Source: Flammeovirgaceae bacterium
GTDB lineage: Bacteria; Bacteroidota; Bacteroidia; Cytophagales; Cyclobacteriaceae
DNA length: 64,000 nucleotides
Assembly (NCBI GenBank): GCA_015180985.1
Contig: CP054185.1
Location: 372,001-436,000, forward strand
Direction of reading: 5' to 3'
Both the position numbers and the translations under genes were made by a program. Position 1 is the first letter of the stretch. Every line of letters starts with the position of its first letter. This document shows positions 1 to 9,721 of the stretch, piece after piece. The notes below the pieces were generated by a model that was not told where the DNA came from, did no database searches, and saw only the letters and a list, made by a program, of their open reading frames with translations.

Positions 1-821
1 CCATCGGCCAGGATGTGATAATCCCTACCTTTATTGCAACCTATACCGGAAAAGATGTAAACAAAGTAAGCCTCAGTCCCTTCCCGAAAAACCCGTTACC
101 CAACTGGCGTTTGGATTATACCGGATTAACTAAAATAAAAAGCATTGGCGATAAATTTCAATCGGTAACCATCTCCCATGCCTACACTGCGTCCTATGGC
201 GTAATGAACTACTCCAATTCATTGCAGTACGGAGGTATCGATACCGTAGGTATTAACATACCGATTGAAAAATACAACAACGGAATATTCTCGTACCCTA
301 ATGCCAGCGGTCAGATAATTCCCATTTACGTTATCAGCCAGGTAATGATTTCGGAACAATTTGCGCCATTGATTGGGATAAACCTGCGCACGAAAAGCCG
401 GTTTACGGCACGGGCAGAATACAAAACCAAACGCGACTTAGCCCTCAACATTTCAAACGCGCAAATTACCGAGGTAAACACCAAAGACGTTTCTGTTGAG
501 ATCGGCTATACAAAAAACAACATGCGGCTGCCGTTTAAATCGGAAGGGCGCACCATTGTACTGAAAAACGATGTAACCTTCAGAATGAACCTTACCGTGT
601 CCGATCAGTCAACCATCCAGCGGAAAATCAACGAATTAAATGTGCTCACCAACGGCAACATCAACTTTCAGTTACGACCCAACATCAGTTATGTGGTTAA
701 CCAGCGGTTAAACATCCAGGCCTACTTTGAACGCACCATCAACGAACCGCTGGTTTCCAACTCCTTCCGCAGGGCAACCACCCGCTTTGGCTTCCAGGTA
801 CGGTTTAGCCTTGCCCAATAA
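1..821 (+). CDS. sprA: SprA, type IX secretion outer-membrane translocon protein (C-terminal end, 5' partial)
   Basis: The open frame enters from the left edge (codons in frame with position 3) and ends with TAA at 819-821, giving about 272 C-terminal residues. The last stretch is rich in alternating beta-strand residues and ends in [16 protein letters not shown], the kind of terminal barrel strand with aromatic/hydrophobic end seen in SprA. SprA (also called Sov) is a very large outer-membrane barrel forming the translocon pore of the type IX secretion system used for gliding adhesins and secreted enzymes in Bacteroidota. Most of the protein lies outside the window, so the call rests on recognising the C-terminal barrel sequence only. 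It sits directly upstream of gcvH on the same strand. Confidence 0.82.
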   Translation, partial: IGQDVIIPTFIATYTGKDVNKVSLSPFPKNPLPNWRLDYTGLTKIKSIGDKFQSVTISHAYTASYGVMNYSNSLQYGGIDTVGINIPIEKYNNGIFSYPNASGQIIPIYVISQVMISEQFAPLIGINLRTKSRFTARAEYKTKRDLALNISNAQITEVNTKDVSVEIGYTKNNMRLPFKSEGRTIVLKNDVTFRMNLTVSDQSTIQRKINELNVLTNGNINFQLRPNISYVVNQRLNIQAYFERTINEPLVSNSFRRATTRFGFQVRFSLAQ

Positions 822-858
822 TTATACAGGCCGCCTCATCCGCATTACACAATTGTAT

Positions 859-866
859 TAACTTTG
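859..866 (+). promoter_or_regulatory. Bacteroidota-type -7 element for gcvH
   Basis: TAACTTTG fits the Bacteroidota -7 consensus TAnnTTTG exactly and ends 21 nt before the gcvH start codon. No convincing TTG is present at the expected -33 position, so only half of the promoter is seen. Confidence 0.5.
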
Positions 867-886
867 AGACTTTAACTTTCAATGCT

Positions 887-1267
887 ATGAACATTCCTTC
901 CGAACTGAAGTACACCAAAGACCACGAATGGATAAAACTTGAAGGCACAACAGCCACCGTAGGCATTACCGATTTTGCCCAGGGCGAATTGGGCGATATC
1001 GTTTATATTGATATTACCACCGTTGGCCAGGATGTAAACCAACACGATATTTTTGGAACCGTGGAGGCCGTAAAAACCGTTTCGGATTTATACATGCCCG
1101 TAAGCGGCAAAGTACTTGAGGTCAACCCGGCTTTGGAAGCCAACCCCGAAAAAGTAAACGCGGATCCGTATGGCGAAGGGTGGATGGTAAAAGTAGAGGT
1201 AAAAAATCCGGCTGATGTTGCCGCGTTGCTTTCAGCCGAACAGTATAAAGAACTTATCGGAAAGTAA
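887..1267 (+). CDS. gcvH: Glycine cleavage system H protein
   Basis: The 126-residue length is typical of GcvH. H protein carries the aminomethyl group on a lipoyl-lysine arm between the P, T and L proteins of the glycine cleavage complex in the cytoplasm. The lipoylation site is visible as [15 protein letters not shown] with the modified lysine at about residue 63, and the N-terminal LKYTKDHEW is characteristic. ATG at 887 follows a good -7 box. The gene is 39 bp upstream of lipA, the enzyme that completes its cofactor, and about 1.6 kb upstream of gcvP, so the neighbourhood is a lipoate/glycine cluster. gcvT is not in the window; the dihydrolipoyl dehydrogenase at 57.6 kb can serve as L protein. 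Confidence 0.97.
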   Translation: MNIPSELKYTKDHEWIKLEGTTATVGITDFAQGELGDIVYIDITTVGQDVNQHDIFGTVEAVKTVSDLYMPVSGKVLEVNPALEANPEKVNADPYGEGWMVKVEVKNPADVAALLSAEQYKELIGK

Positions 1268-1306
1268 GTTGTTTAAGTACATGCGGTGAAGCATGTTTAA
1301 CCCGGC

Positions 1307-2188
1307 ATGATCGAATTACCCACCATAGCGCCCCCGGCTAACCGAAAGCCCAACTGGCTTCGGGTTAAATTGCCCGTGGGCCCTGAGTACGCCAAAGTGC
1401 GCAGGCTTGTGGATGAACATAAACTGCACACCATCTGCGAAAGCGGCAACTGCCCCAACATGGGCGAATGCTGGGGTGCAGGCACAGCTACGTTCATGAT
1501 CCTCGGCAACATTTGTACGCGCAGCTGCACGTTTTGTGCAGTAGCCACCGGCCGGCCAACCGAGTACGACACAGAAGAACCACGAAGAGTTGCCGAAGCC
1601 ATTAAAACCATGGGGGTTAAGCATGCTGTTATTACTTCGGTTAACCGCGATGAACTGAAAGACCGGGGCGCTGAAATCTGGTACCAAACGGTTGTACAAA
1701 CAAAACAACTCAGTCCGGCAACAACCATTGAAACGCTGATACCCGATACGAAGGGAAACTGGGATGCTCTTTACCGGATGATTGAAGGCGGCCAGGAAGT
1801 GGTGAGCCACAATATGGAAACCGTGGAACGCCTGTACCGGATGGTACGCCCGCAGGCAAAATACGAGCGCAGCCTGGAACAACTTAAACGCATACGCGAG
1901 GCCGGCAAGCGAACCAAATCGGGTATTATGCTGGGTGTAGGCGAAACCAAAGAAGAAGTATTCAAAGCGATGGATGACCTGGTTGAGCACGGGTTGTTGA
2001 TTTTAACCCTCGGCCAATACCTGCAGCCCACCAAATTGCATTTGGAAGTAGCCGAATATATCCATCCTGATACTTTTGAAATGTATAAAGAAGAAGGTTT
2101 AAAACGCGGCCTTAAATATGTAGAGGCAGGCCCATTGGTGCGTTCTAGCTACCATGCCGAACGGCATGTGAACGTGCCGTTGGAATAA
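1307..2188 (+). CDS. lipA: Lipoyl synthase
   Basis: 293 residues, the normal family size. LipA is a radical SAM enzyme that inserts two sulfur atoms into protein-bound octanoyl groups, making the lipoyl cofactor of GcvH and the 2-oxoacid dehydrogenase E2 subunits. Both iron-sulfur motifs are intact: the auxiliary cluster motif [12 protein letters not shown] (C-x4-C-x5-C) near residue 45 and the radical SAM motif CTRSCTFC near residue 70. The conserved C-terminal RSSYHA, whose serine ligates the auxiliary cluster, is present. It lies 39 bp after gcvH on the same strand, probably co-transcribed. Confidence 0.97.
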   Translation: MIELPTIAPPANRKPNWLRVKLPVGPEYAKVRRLVDEHKLHTICESGNCPNMGECWGAGTATFMILGNICTRSCTFCAVATGRPTEYDTEEPRRVAEAIKTMGVKHAVITSVNRDELKDRGAEIWYQTVVQTKQLSPATTIETLIPDTKGNWDALYRMIEGGQEVVSHNMETVERLYRMVRPQAKYERSLEQLKRIREAGKRTKSGIMLGVGETKEEVFKAMDDLVEHGLLILTLGQYLQPTKLHLEVAEYIHPDTFEMYKEEGLKRGLKYVEAGPLVRSSYHAERHVNVPLE

Positions 2189-2193
2189 ATGCT

Positions 2194-2760
2194 TTATTGG
2201 CCTTCTAAAAATTCAATATCACCCTGATCTTTAGGCCTGTTAGTAGCTTTCTTTTCTTTAAGTAAATCTTTTCTCTCCAAAACTCTGAAATGAAGACCCT
2301 TAAAGGTTCCGGCATCCGCACGCTCATAGCAGGCATCGAAATCATATTCCTTAAATGCCTTAAGTGCTTTAAACGGTTCAACAATAAAACCTGTTGAGCC
2401 CAACCTGAACTCGGTAACGCCCGGTACACGTTCAAATTCGGTAATTTTATCAAGTCCTTCCATACCATGGCGCATCAGAGCAGTTTTCAGCTTACTGATG
2501 TTCTCGGGCGTGTACTTTATCCATAAATCAAGGTCGTTGGTTGCCCTCACAAAACCATGAAAGGCCATAGCAAAACCGCCCACCAGCAGATACTTTACAT
2601 CCAACTCCTGCAGTGTTTTTAAGAAGGAGTACACTTCGTCATCGTTCAGGTCAATCGGGGCCATATGCGTATGCCGGGGATTTGCGTTATAAAAAGAAAC
2701 AGCCATACGGTTTACCGCAGAAAAAAGGTTCAATCGTTCTTGTACCGTGGCTGCCCGCAT
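2194..2760 (-). CDS. Nucleotidyltransferase-fold protein (MNT/DUF6036-like)
   Basis: 188 residues from the first ATG. The core KYLLVGGFAMAFHG followed by RATNDLDLWI is the G-G-x-A...T-x-D-x-D signature of the minimal nucleotidyltransferase superfamily, which contains stand-alone enzymes and the transferase halves of MNT-HEPN and AbiEii-type systems. No HEPN or AbiEi partner is beside it. It is antisense to and wedged between lipA and gcvP, ending 5 bp from the lipA stop. An internal ATG (residue 33, start at 2664) lies just before the conserved domain and could be the real start. A near-consensus -7 box (TAATTTTA, minus strand, 2766-2773) sits 5 nt before the outer ATG. Substrate unknown. Confidence 0.75.
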   Translation of the reverse strand: MRAATVQERLNLFSAVNRMAVSFYNANPRHTHMAPIDLNDDEVYSFLKTLQELDVKYLLVGGFAMAFHGFVRATNDLDLWIKYTPENISKLKTALMRHGMEGLDKITEFERVPGVTEFRLGSTGFIVEPFKALKAFKEYDFDACYERADAGTFKGLHFRVLERKDLLKEKKATNRPKDQGDIEFLEGQ

Positions 2761-2841
2761 TAAGTTAAAATTACAAAAACCTTTTTAAAAACACGGTTTT
2801 ACCGTTTTTACGAAAGTATTTTAAATCGATATTGCCTGTCT

Positions 2842-2849
2842 TACATTTG
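2842..2849 (+). promoter_or_regulatory. -7 element for gcvP
   Basis: TACATTTG matches TAnnTTTG and lies 45 nt upstream of the gcvP ATG. The sequence 17-23 nt further upstream has no clear TTG, so the -33 element is uncertain. Confidence 0.4.
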
Positions 2850-2893
2850 TGGCACTTTTCAAAACCGATTTTCACCTATACTGTTAATACCAC

Positions 2894-5764
2894 ATGAACT
2901 TCGATCCCAGCTACACCGAAAAATTTGAATCGCGCCACAACGGGCCTGATGCACAGCAGATTGACCAGATGCTTAAGGTTATCAACGCATCAACCATTGA
3001 CCACCTGATTGACCAGACCGTGCCGGCAACCATCCGGCTGAAAAAAAAGTTAAACCTTCCTCCGGCAAAATCCGAAGCGCAGTTCCTCAAGGATTTCAAA
3101 CAACTGGCTTCGCAAAACAAGGTGTTCAAATCCTACATCGGTATGGGATACTACAACACCTATACTCCCAATGTTATTCTGAGAAATATTTTGGAAAACC
3201 CCGGATGGTACACAGCTTACACTCCATATCAGGCCGAGATCGCCCAGGGCCGCCTCGAAGCGCTAATCAATTACCAGACTATGGTAATTGATTTAACCGG
3301 TATGGAAATCGCCAACGCCTCATTGCTCGATGAAGGAACGGCAGCAGCCGAAGCAATGCATCTGCTTCACGCATCGGTAAAGGCATCAAAGAAAAATGCC
3401 TCAACTTTTTTTGTTGATAAGAACACCTTTCCACAAACTATTGATGTACTGAAAACCCGTTCGGCTCCCCTCGGCATTAACCTGGTGATTGATGATGTAA
3501 CGAAACTGGATGTTACCAACCCCGATTTGTTTGCCGTACTTGTTCAATACCCCGACAACAACGGTGCCATTACCGACCACACCGCCTTTATACAAGCTGC
3601 ACATGAACACGATGTGTTTGTAGCGGTAGCGGCCGACTTACTGGCGCTTACGTTATTGAAATCACCCGGTGAAATGGGGGCTGATGTAGTAGTTGGTTCA
3701 AGCCAGCGGTTTGGTGTGCCTATGGGTTTTGGCGGTCCGCATGCCGCTTACTTTGCTACAAAGGATGAATTTAAACGCCAGATGCCTGGACGCATCATAG
3801 GCGCTTCGGTAGATGCACAGGGCAAGCCCGGCTACCGCATGGCCCTGCAAACACGCGAACAACACATTCGCAGAGAAAAGGCTACATCCAACATTTGTAC
3901 AGCCCAGGTACTGCTTGCTGTCATGGCCGGTATGTATGCGGTTTATCATGGACCGGACGGCCTGAAAAAAATTGCCGGCCGTGTGCATGCCTTAACCAAC
4001 ACGCTTAATGCAGGGTTGAAAGCTGCCGGATTAAAGCAGGTAAATAACCAGTACTTCGATACCTTAAAAGTTGAGGTTAAAAACAAAGAGGCCATACGCC
4101 AGGAGGCTGAAAAGCGCGGAATAAACCTCCGGTACTTTGATGACAACCACATCGGCATTTCATTAGATGAAACCACAACTACCGATGACGTTAATCAACT
4201 ACTCGAAACTTTTGGCGTAAAGACCCCTTCACAGGTACAAGGCGAGGGAATACCCAAGAACCTGCATCGCACATTGCCCTTCTTAACTCACCCTGTATTC
4301 AACTCGCACCATGCCGAGCACGAAATGCTGCGTTACATCAAGAAACTGGAAAACAAAGATCTCTCCATGGTGCACTCGATGATCTCGCTTGGCTCCTGCA
4401 CCATGAAACTGAATGCCACCACCGAAATGATTCCGGTAACCTGGCCTGAGTTCGGGGCCATCCACCCGTTTGCTCCGGCCAGTCAAACGAAAGGCTATCA
4501 GCAACTCATAAGCGATTTGGAAACCTGGCTTGCCGAAATTACAGGCTTCACAGGTGTTTCACTGCAGCCCAACAGCGGTGCTCAGGGAGAATATGCCGGC
4601 CTGTTGGTAATACGGGCTTATCATCAAAAACGAAACGAAGGCCATCGCCACATTGCGCTCATTCCGGCTTCGGCCCACGGTACCAATCCGGCCAGCGCGG
4701 TAATGGCCGGCATGCAGGTGGTAATCGTTAAATCAGATGAAGACGGTAAGATTGATGTTACCGACCTTAAAGCAAAAGCCGAACAACATAAAAACAACCT
4801 GGCCTGCCTGATGGTAACTTACCCTTCAACACATGGCGTGTTCGAAGAGGCGATTACGGAGATATGTGAAACCATCCATCGGCATGGCGGATTAGTTTAC
4901 ATGGATGGCGCCAACATGAATGCGCAGGTGGGGTTGACGTCTCCTGCAAACATTGGTGCCGATGTTTGTCACCTCAACCTCCATAAAACATTTTGCATTC
5001 CGCATGGCGGGGGTGGCCCCGGCATGGGCCCGATCTGCGTGAATGATAAACTCAAACCCTTTCTTCCGGGCAACCCGGTAGTGAAAACCGGTGGTGAACA
5101 TGCCATCACAGCCGTATCCGCAGCGCCTTGGGGCAGTGCGAGCATTCTTACTATTTCATACGCCTACATTGCCATGATGGGCAGCGAAGGTTTAACCAAT
5201 GCCACCAAACTGGCCATACTCAATGCAAACTACATTAAAGATCGGCTGAACGGTCATTACAAGATTCTTTATACAGGAACCAACGGCCGCTGTGCGCACG
5301 AAATGATTGTTGACTGCCGTGATTTTAAGAAAGCCGGAATCGAAGTGGAAGACATTGCCAAACGATTGATGGATTATGGCTTCCATGCACCTACGGTTTC
5401 CTTTCCGGTAGCCGGAACACTGATGATTGAACCTACCGAAAGCGAAACCAAGGATGAACTCGATCGCTTCTGCGATGCGCTGATCGAGATACGAAATGAA
5501 ATCCGCGAAGTAGAAGAAGGTAAGGCCGATAAAGAAAACAACGTACTGAAACACGCACCGCACACCGCACAAGTAGTTACAGCAGATGATTGGAACAGGC
5601 CCTACTCACGTCAAAAAGCGGCTTATCCGTTACCGTATGTACGCGAAGCCAAGTTCTGGCCAAGCGTTAGCCGGGTGGACAATGCCTATGGCGACCGTAA
5701 CCTGGTGTGCAGTTGTTTGCCGGTTGAAGCCTTTGAGGAGCGGAATGAAGCAGTATCCGCCTGA
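2894..5764 (+). CDS. gcvP: Glycine dehydrogenase (decarboxylating), single-chain P protein
   Basis: 956 residues: the fused (homodimeric) form in which the two halves found as GcvPA/GcvPB in other bacteria are one chain. The enzyme is PLP-dependent; it decarboxylates glycine and passes the aminomethyl group to lipoyl-GcvH. N-terminal RHNGPD, the pyrophosphate/PLP region [10 protein letters not shown] at about residue 500, and the PLP-lysine motif LNLHKTF followed by a glycine-rich GGGGPGMGP near residue 700 are intact. ATG at 2894 gives the canonical start [16 protein letters not shown]. Its stop codon TGA touches the stop codon of the convergent small gene at 5765 with no intervening base. 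Confidence 0.97.
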   Translation: MNFDPSYTEKFESRHNGPDAQQIDQMLKVINASTIDHLIDQTVPATIRLKKKLNLPPAKSEAQFLKDFKQLASQNKVFKSYIGMGYYNTYTPNVILRNILENPGWYTAYTPYQAEIAQGRLEALINYQTMVIDLTGMEIANASLLDEGTAAAEAMHLLHASVKASKKNASTFFVDKNTFPQTIDVLKTRSAPLGINLVIDDVTKLDVTNPDLFAVLVQYPDNNGAITDHTAFIQAAHEHDVFVAVAADLLALTLLKSPGEMGADVVVGSSQRFGVPMGFGGPHAAYFATKDEFKRQMPGRIIGASVDAQGKPGYRMALQTREQHIRREKATSNICTAQVLLAVMAGMYAVYHGPDGLKKIAGRVHALTNTLNAGLKAAGLKQVNNQYFDTLKVEVKNKEAIRQEAEKRGINLRYFDDNHIGISLDETTTTDDVNQLLETFGVKTPSQVQGEGIPKNLHRTLPFLTHPVFNSHHAEHEMLRYIKKLENKDLSMVHSMISLGSCTMKLNATTEMIPVTWPEFGAIHPFAPASQTKGYQQLISDLETWLAEITGFTGVSLQPNSGAQGEYAGLLVIRAYHQKRNEGHRHIALIPASAHGTNPASAVMAGMQVVIVKSDEDGKIDVTDLKAKAEQHKNNLACLMVTYPSTHGVFEEAITEICETIHRHGGLVYMDGANMNAQVGLTSPANIGADVCHLNLHKTFCIPHGGGGPGMGPICVNDKLKPFLPGNPVVKTGGEHAITAVSAAPWGSASILTISYAYIAMMGSEGLTNATKLAILNANYIKDRLNGHYKILYTGTNGRCAHEMIVDCRDFKKAGIEVEDIAKRLMDYGFHAPTVSFPVAGTLMIEPTESETKDELDRFCDALIEIRNEIREVEEGKADKENNVLKHAPHTAQVVTADDWNRPYSRQKAAYPLPYVREAKFWPSVSRVDNAYGDRNLVCSCLPVEAFEERNEAVSA

Positions 5765-5932
5765 TTACTGGAACATATACCACAGAACACCAAGCAGGGT
5801 AATAAAAATTGCCGCAAGCCAAACATACAGGAGCCACTTCACTGCACGCTCCGATGAAGATGTGATCTGCTTCATGCGTTCAAGCACATAGCCTCGCTTG
5901 CGCGGTTCTTCTGTGTTTTTGTTGGCCTCCAT
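5765..5932 (-). CDS. Small single-span membrane protein (55 aa), unknown
   Basis: A 55-residue frame from ATG at 5932 to TAA at 5765-5767. It has a charged N-terminal half (MEANKNTEEPRKRG) and one strong hydrophobic segment, WLLYVWLAAIFITLLGVLWY, near residues 33-52, so it should insert in the inner membrane with the N-terminus probably inside. Supporting reality: the protein-like amphipathic to hydrophobic layout, a frame that exactly fills the space between gcvP and the M28 peptidase, and stop codons of the two convergent genes that abut with zero spacing. No known family is recognised and the function is unknown. Confidence 0.6.
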   Translation of the reverse strand: MEANKNTEEPRKRGYVLERMKQITSSSERAVKWLLYVWLAAIFITLLGVLWYMFQ

Positions 5933-5978
5933 TCACCGAAAATTTGGCTTTTATGCAAAACTGAAGGATATAGTAACC

Positions 5979-7358
5979 TCATTTTAACCCGTACTGGTCA
6001 ATCAGGTAAATCAAAGCGGCCATCGAAGCTGCCCCCAGTTCCAGTTCGCGTTTATCCACTTTGTCAAACGTATCTTCCGGAGTGTGATGATAATTGAAAT
6101 ACCGCTGCGAGTCGGGCAGAAAACCCATCAGCGGAACGCCTTGTGGCGCCAGTGGACTGATATCAGCACCGCCTCCTTCCTGGTTGAAATCAGTAAGTCC
6201 ATACGGCTCAAGTAACGGTCTCCACCCTCTGATTTTTTCTTTTGCCTTAGGATCAACGGGCACGGTAAACCCTCGTGGGGTAAACCCGCCCCTATCGGAT
6301 TCCATGGCCGCAATGTGCTTTTCCTTTTTCAATTCAGCCTGGCGGGCATACTCAATGCCACCGCGCAGGCCGTTTTCCTCATTCATAAACATTACGGAAC
6401 GAATGGTGCGTTTAGGCTTATAACCCATTGCTTTGAAAATACGCAGCACTTCAATGGATTGCACACAGCCGGTGCCGTCATCATGCGCGCCCTGCCCTAA
6501 ATCCCAACTATCAAGATGCCCGCCAACAACAATAATTTCATCGGGGTATTGTGAGCCTTTTAATTCACCGATCACATTAAACGAGGGCGCATCAGGCAAT
6601 TGCTCGCAATGGGTTTCCATGTAGAATTTCAGATCCTTATCATCTTTCAATAATTCGCTGAGCAACTCGGCATGGCGCGTAGCCATGGCAATAGCCGGAA
6701 TTTTCGGAACGTTCAACGCATACCGCAACGAACCGGTGTGCGGATAATCCTCCAGGTTCACACCCATCGACCGAACGATGGCACCAACGGCACCATACTT
6801 GGCAGCTTCAGAGGCCCCGTTGGCGCGCTGATCAACCGCACCACCATACGATGCAAACATCTGCAGCAGTTTCGGATCCATCGGGCGATTGTAAAAAACG
6901 ATCTTTCCCTTAATTACTCCTTTCTCGCCCAAAGCTTTCAACTCATCCCAGCTTTTAACTTCCACCACGTTGGCCAGTACGCCACCAGGGCCGGTACCTA
7001 TAGAGTTACCCAACGCGCATACGTTTACTTCCTGCACGCCCAGTTTCCTGGAGTTTACTATGCGGCCTATCTCCTTTTTTCCACGCACCCAGTGGGGCAC
7101 CATTACCGGCTGTAACCACACCGAATCAAACCCGTACCGCTGCATGATGTGGCGCGTCCACTCCACCGAAGCTGCCGCACCCGGTGATCCGCTCAGCCGC
7201 GGGCCGATGGTGTTGCACAGGTAGTCAAGCATCTCATACGACTTACCCCGGGCAAGGGCTTCGTCATAAATTTTCCGGATGAATACTTCATCAGTCGCCT
7301 GCCCGAAAATCAAAACCGGTGCAGCTACAAGTAAAAACAAGGTAATGCGGAATCTCAT
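5979..7358 (-). CDS. Exported M28-family zinc peptidase (carboxypeptidase Q-like)
   Basis: 459 residues with an N-terminal signal peptide (RITLFLLVAAPVLIFGQA). It resembles the M28 peptidases related to plasma glutamate carboxypeptidase, which release amino acids from peptides using two zinc ions. Metal and catalytic residues are visible in order: GGHLDSWD (His, Asp), AHDDGTG (bridging Asp), NEENG (catalytic Glu pair), ESDRGG (Asp), and HHTPEDTFD (His) near the C-terminus. A protease-associated (PA)-like insert probably occupies residues 110-230. It lies 27 bp downstream of the exported protein at 7386-7814, likely in one operon. Substrate is unknown; a role in periplasmic peptide nutrition is inference. 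Confidence 0.9.
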   Translation of the reverse strand: MRFRITLFLLVAAPVLIFGQATDEVFIRKIYDEALARGKSYEMLDYLCNTIGPRLSGSPGAAASVEWTRHIMQRYGFDSVWLQPVMVPHWVRGKKEIGRIVNSRKLGVQEVNVCALGNSIGTGPGGVLANVVEVKSWDELKALGEKGVIKGKIVFYNRPMDPKLLQMFASYGGAVDQRANGASEAAKYGAVGAIVRSMGVNLEDYPHTGSLRYALNVPKIPAIAMATRHAELLSELLKDDKDLKFYMETHCEQLPDAPSFNVIGELKGSQYPDEIIVVGGHLDSWDLGQGAHDDGTGCVQSIEVLRIFKAMGYKPKRTIRSVMFMNEENGLRGGIEYARQAELKKEKHIAAMESDRGGFTPRGFTVPVDPKAKEKIRGWRPLLEPYGLTDFNQEGGGADISPLAPQGVPLMGFLPDSQRYFNYHHTPEDTFDKVDKRELELGAASMAALIYLIDQYGLK

Positions 7359-7385
7359 GGAAATAATGTTACAGTTAGTTTAACG

Positions 7386-7814
7386 TTAATCAATAACTCT
7401 TGCATTTTTAAGGATGTACATATGATGCTCCGGATCAAAATCATTCAGAAATAAAACACCTTCAATGGTAATTTGCCTGGACACAAATTTTATGGTTTGC
7501 TTCGTTTGAAGTTCCACCACTGTTTCCGGTCCCGCACCTCCACAGAAATAACACTGGTTAAAGGGTAGCGATGATAGCATGTATTCATTTCTACCTCCTA
7601 ATTCAGCCATCGGGATTAAATACCCTTTAACCCGAACTACCTTGCCGTTATAACTCATTAGCCGCTTGCTGAATTTTGGTGATTCAATTTCAAAACCCGT
7701 TTCCGGGCTGGGTTTACTTTCGTACCCTACTTCGGCCAACACCTGCCACACATTGATATCCTGTGCCTGAACAGGCGTTGTAAACACCAAACCGATCAGT
7801 ATTAACTTTCTCAT
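7386..7814 (-). CDS. Small exported protein, DUF3299-like OB-type fold
   Basis: 142 residues with a short signal peptide (RKLILIGLVFTTPVQA). The body has YNGKVVRVKGYLIPMAE, as in OB-fold/DUF3299-like proteins, and a paired-cysteine motif QCYFCGGAGPE that could bind metal or form a disulfide. I recognise the general family type but not a function. It is first in a two-gene operon with the M28 peptidase (27 bp apart) and divergent from the TauE exporter gene with only 42 bp between starts. Confidence 0.7.
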   Translation of the reverse strand: MRKLILIGLVFTTPVQAQDINVWQVLAEVGYESKPSPETGFEIESPKFSKRLMSYNGKVVRVKGYLIPMAELGGRNEYMLSSLPFNQCYFCGGAGPETVVELQTKQTIKFVSRQITIEGVLFLNDFDPEHHMYILKNARVID

Positions 7815-7856
7815 AGAGTCATTACCTTGCGGAAAGATAATTTCTTTATCCCGTAA

Positions 7857-8666
7857 ATGATCGAAAATTTATTGTTAGCCGGTGCCGGACTGATTGGTGG
7901 CTTAATTGCCGGACTTACGGGAATCGGTACGGGGTTTATGATGTTGGCCGTTATACCGCTGGTGCTAAGCCGGTTTGGCGTGCCTGAACAGCATTACGTA
8001 ACGGTAACGATTGCCAACGCCATTTTTTCCACCATGGTATCATCGCTGGCAAATATGGCTACCACCATCCGCGGAAAATCGTTTTACCTGACCGAGACCA
8101 AATGGACCGCTGTGGGGGCTGTGATCGCATCGTTTGTTATATTCGAAACCATCGCCAAGAGCAGTTTTTACTCGCGCACGCTCTTCAATTCGGTAGTTGT
8201 TTTCTTCATGTTCATCATCATCATCCAGACGTTTAAAAAACTAAAACTTTCCAATCCGCAGGATGAACACATTACGAAAACAAGACTATTACTAACCGGT
8301 GGAGCAGCAGGCACTGCTGCCGCGTTAACCGGCTTGGGCGGTGGTACGCTGGTTATCCCGCTGCTTAACCTCTGGCAAAAGGTGGACATCATGAAAGCCA
8401 AATCTATTTCGTTCGGCACCATCTTCGCCATTGCCTTGTGGCTTACAGTGAACAACCTGTTTCTGGAGCCAACTTATCCTATTCCGGGCAGCTTTGGCCT
8501 GATTGTGTTCCCCATGATTTTACCCATTTCCATTGGCGTACTCATCGGCTCGCCTATCGGGGTTGTGCTCAGCCATAAAATACCGGCACGTACCGTAACT
8601 ATTCTGTTTCTGGTGGTGATCAGCATCGTAGCCATACAAAAAATTGGCGAACTGGTGTGGCTATAA
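7857..8666 (+). CDS. TauE/SafE-family membrane transporter
   Basis: 269 residues, nearly all in hydrophobic segments (about 7-8 predicted spans). The duplicated glycine-rich motif of the TauE/SafE family is seen at the N-terminus (GGLIAGLTGIGTGFM) and repeated in the middle (AAALTGLGGGTLVIPLL). The family exports sulfur-containing organic anions such as sulfite or sulfoacetate; the actual substrate here cannot be read from sequence and no sulfur metabolism genes adjoin it. Start ATG 7857 keeps the first membrane segment complete. Confidence 0.88.
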   Translation: MIENLLLAGAGLIGGLIAGLTGIGTGFMMLAVIPLVLSRFGVPEQHYVTVTIANAIFSTMVSSLANMATTIRGKSFYLTETKWTAVGAVIASFVIFETIAKSSFYSRTLFNSVVVFFMFIIIIQTFKKLKLSNPQDEHITKTRLLLTGGAAGTAAALTGLGGGTLVIPLLNLWQKVDIMKAKSISFGTIFAIALWLTVNNLFLEPTYPIPGSFGLIVFPMILPISIGVLIGSPIGVVLSHKIPARTVTILFLVVISIVAIQKIGELVWL

Positions 8667-8723
8667 ACAAAAGGAGGGCGTGAGTTAATTAATTCGTAAC
8701 TTCGATGACTCAAATGATTTGCT

Positions 8724-9629
8724 ATGCCCTTTCTTTTTGATTCGTTCGAGAACTGGAAAAAATATACCAACGACAATAAGCTTACGCTGCCACAGGTGGT
8801 AATGGAATACGAACGCTCCCAGCGCGGCCGAACCGATGAGGAGATTATAAAAGGGCTTGAAAAAGCCTGGACCGTGATGAAAGAAGCCGTACACACGGGC
8901 CTTACCGAAGAAATGAAATCACGGTCGGGTATGGTAAACAACGGAGCCAAGAAGGTGTATAATTATCCGTTGCCGGTTCTTTCAAAAGAATTTCAAAACC
9001 TGATTTCGCGTGCGCTGGCTGCCAAAGAAGTTAACTCGTGCATGGGCCGTGTGGTAGCGGCTCCTACTGCCGGTGCCAGCGGCATTATGCCGGGTGTACT
9101 GTTTACGCTTCAGGAAATCCACAACGTTGATGACAGCAAAATCATTGATGCCATGCTGCTCGCAGCAGGCGTGGCGCTGATTATGGAACAGAAAGCCAGC
9201 ATTGCCGGTGCCGTGGGTGGCTGCCAGGCCGAAACCGGAACGGCTGCTGCCATGGGGGCAGCTTCGGTTGTGTATTGCCTGGGCGGAAACACCGACCAGG
9301 TTTTCAATGCCGTAGCCATTACCGTGCAGTGCATGCTTGGTTTGGTGTGCGATCCGGTGGCCGGGTTGGTAGAAGTGCCCTGCATTGTTCGCAATGCCAG
9401 CGCTGCAGCGATTGCCTTCAGCTCAGCCCAGATTGGCCTTGCCAATGTAAGCAGTGTAATCCCGGTTGACGAAGTGATAGAAGCCATGGGCGAAGTGGGC
9501 GCCAGCATGGAAACTCGCTACAAGGAAACGGCACTGGGCGGGCTGGCCGCCACCAAAACCGGGCAGGCTATTGCCAAAAAAGTCTTAATTCACGATATCG
9601 AAGTGCTGCCGGATGAAGACATGAAGTAA
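8724..9629 (+). CDS. sdaAA: Iron-sulfur L-serine dehydratase, alpha subunit
   Basis: 301 residues, corresponding to the alpha (catalytic) domain of [4Fe-4S] L-serine dehydratases, which convert L-serine to pyruvate and ammonia. Motifs: NSCMGRVVAAPTAGASG, GGCQAETGTA, and LGLVCDPVAGLVEVPC, which hold the conserved cysteines that ligate the cluster. Only the alpha half is present; no beta domain gene is adjacent, so a partner would be encoded elsewhere. A near-consensus -7 box, TAACTTCG at 8697-8704, lies 20 nt before the ATG. Confidence 0.92.
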   Translation: MPFLFDSFENWKKYTNDNKLTLPQVVMEYERSQRGRTDEEIIKGLEKAWTVMKEAVHTGLTEEMKSRSGMVNNGAKKVYNYPLPVLSKEFQNLISRALAAKEVNSCMGRVVAAPTAGASGIMPGVLFTLQEIHNVDDSKIIDAMLLAAGVALIMEQKASIAGAVGGCQAETGTAAAMGAASVVYCLGGNTDQVFNAVAITVQCMLGLVCDPVAGLVEVPCIVRNASAAAIAFSSAQIGLANVSSVIPVDEVIEAMGEVGASMETRYKETALGGLAATKTGQAIAKKVLIHDIEVLPDEDMK

Positions 9630-9721
9630 AAGCATCTATCTCCCCAGATCAACTCATGAAGTCCTTTTAAAATGTTCCAATTATTTTGATATTTAACCAG
9701 GTAACAGATTAACACCACATT

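Noticed and set aside
1316-1990. 224-codon minus-strand frame inside lipA
   Set aside because: Shadow of lipA.
2194-2760. MNT-HEPN or AbiE toxin-antitoxin pair
   Set aside because: Only the nucleotidyltransferase-fold gene is present; both neighbours are housekeeping genes.
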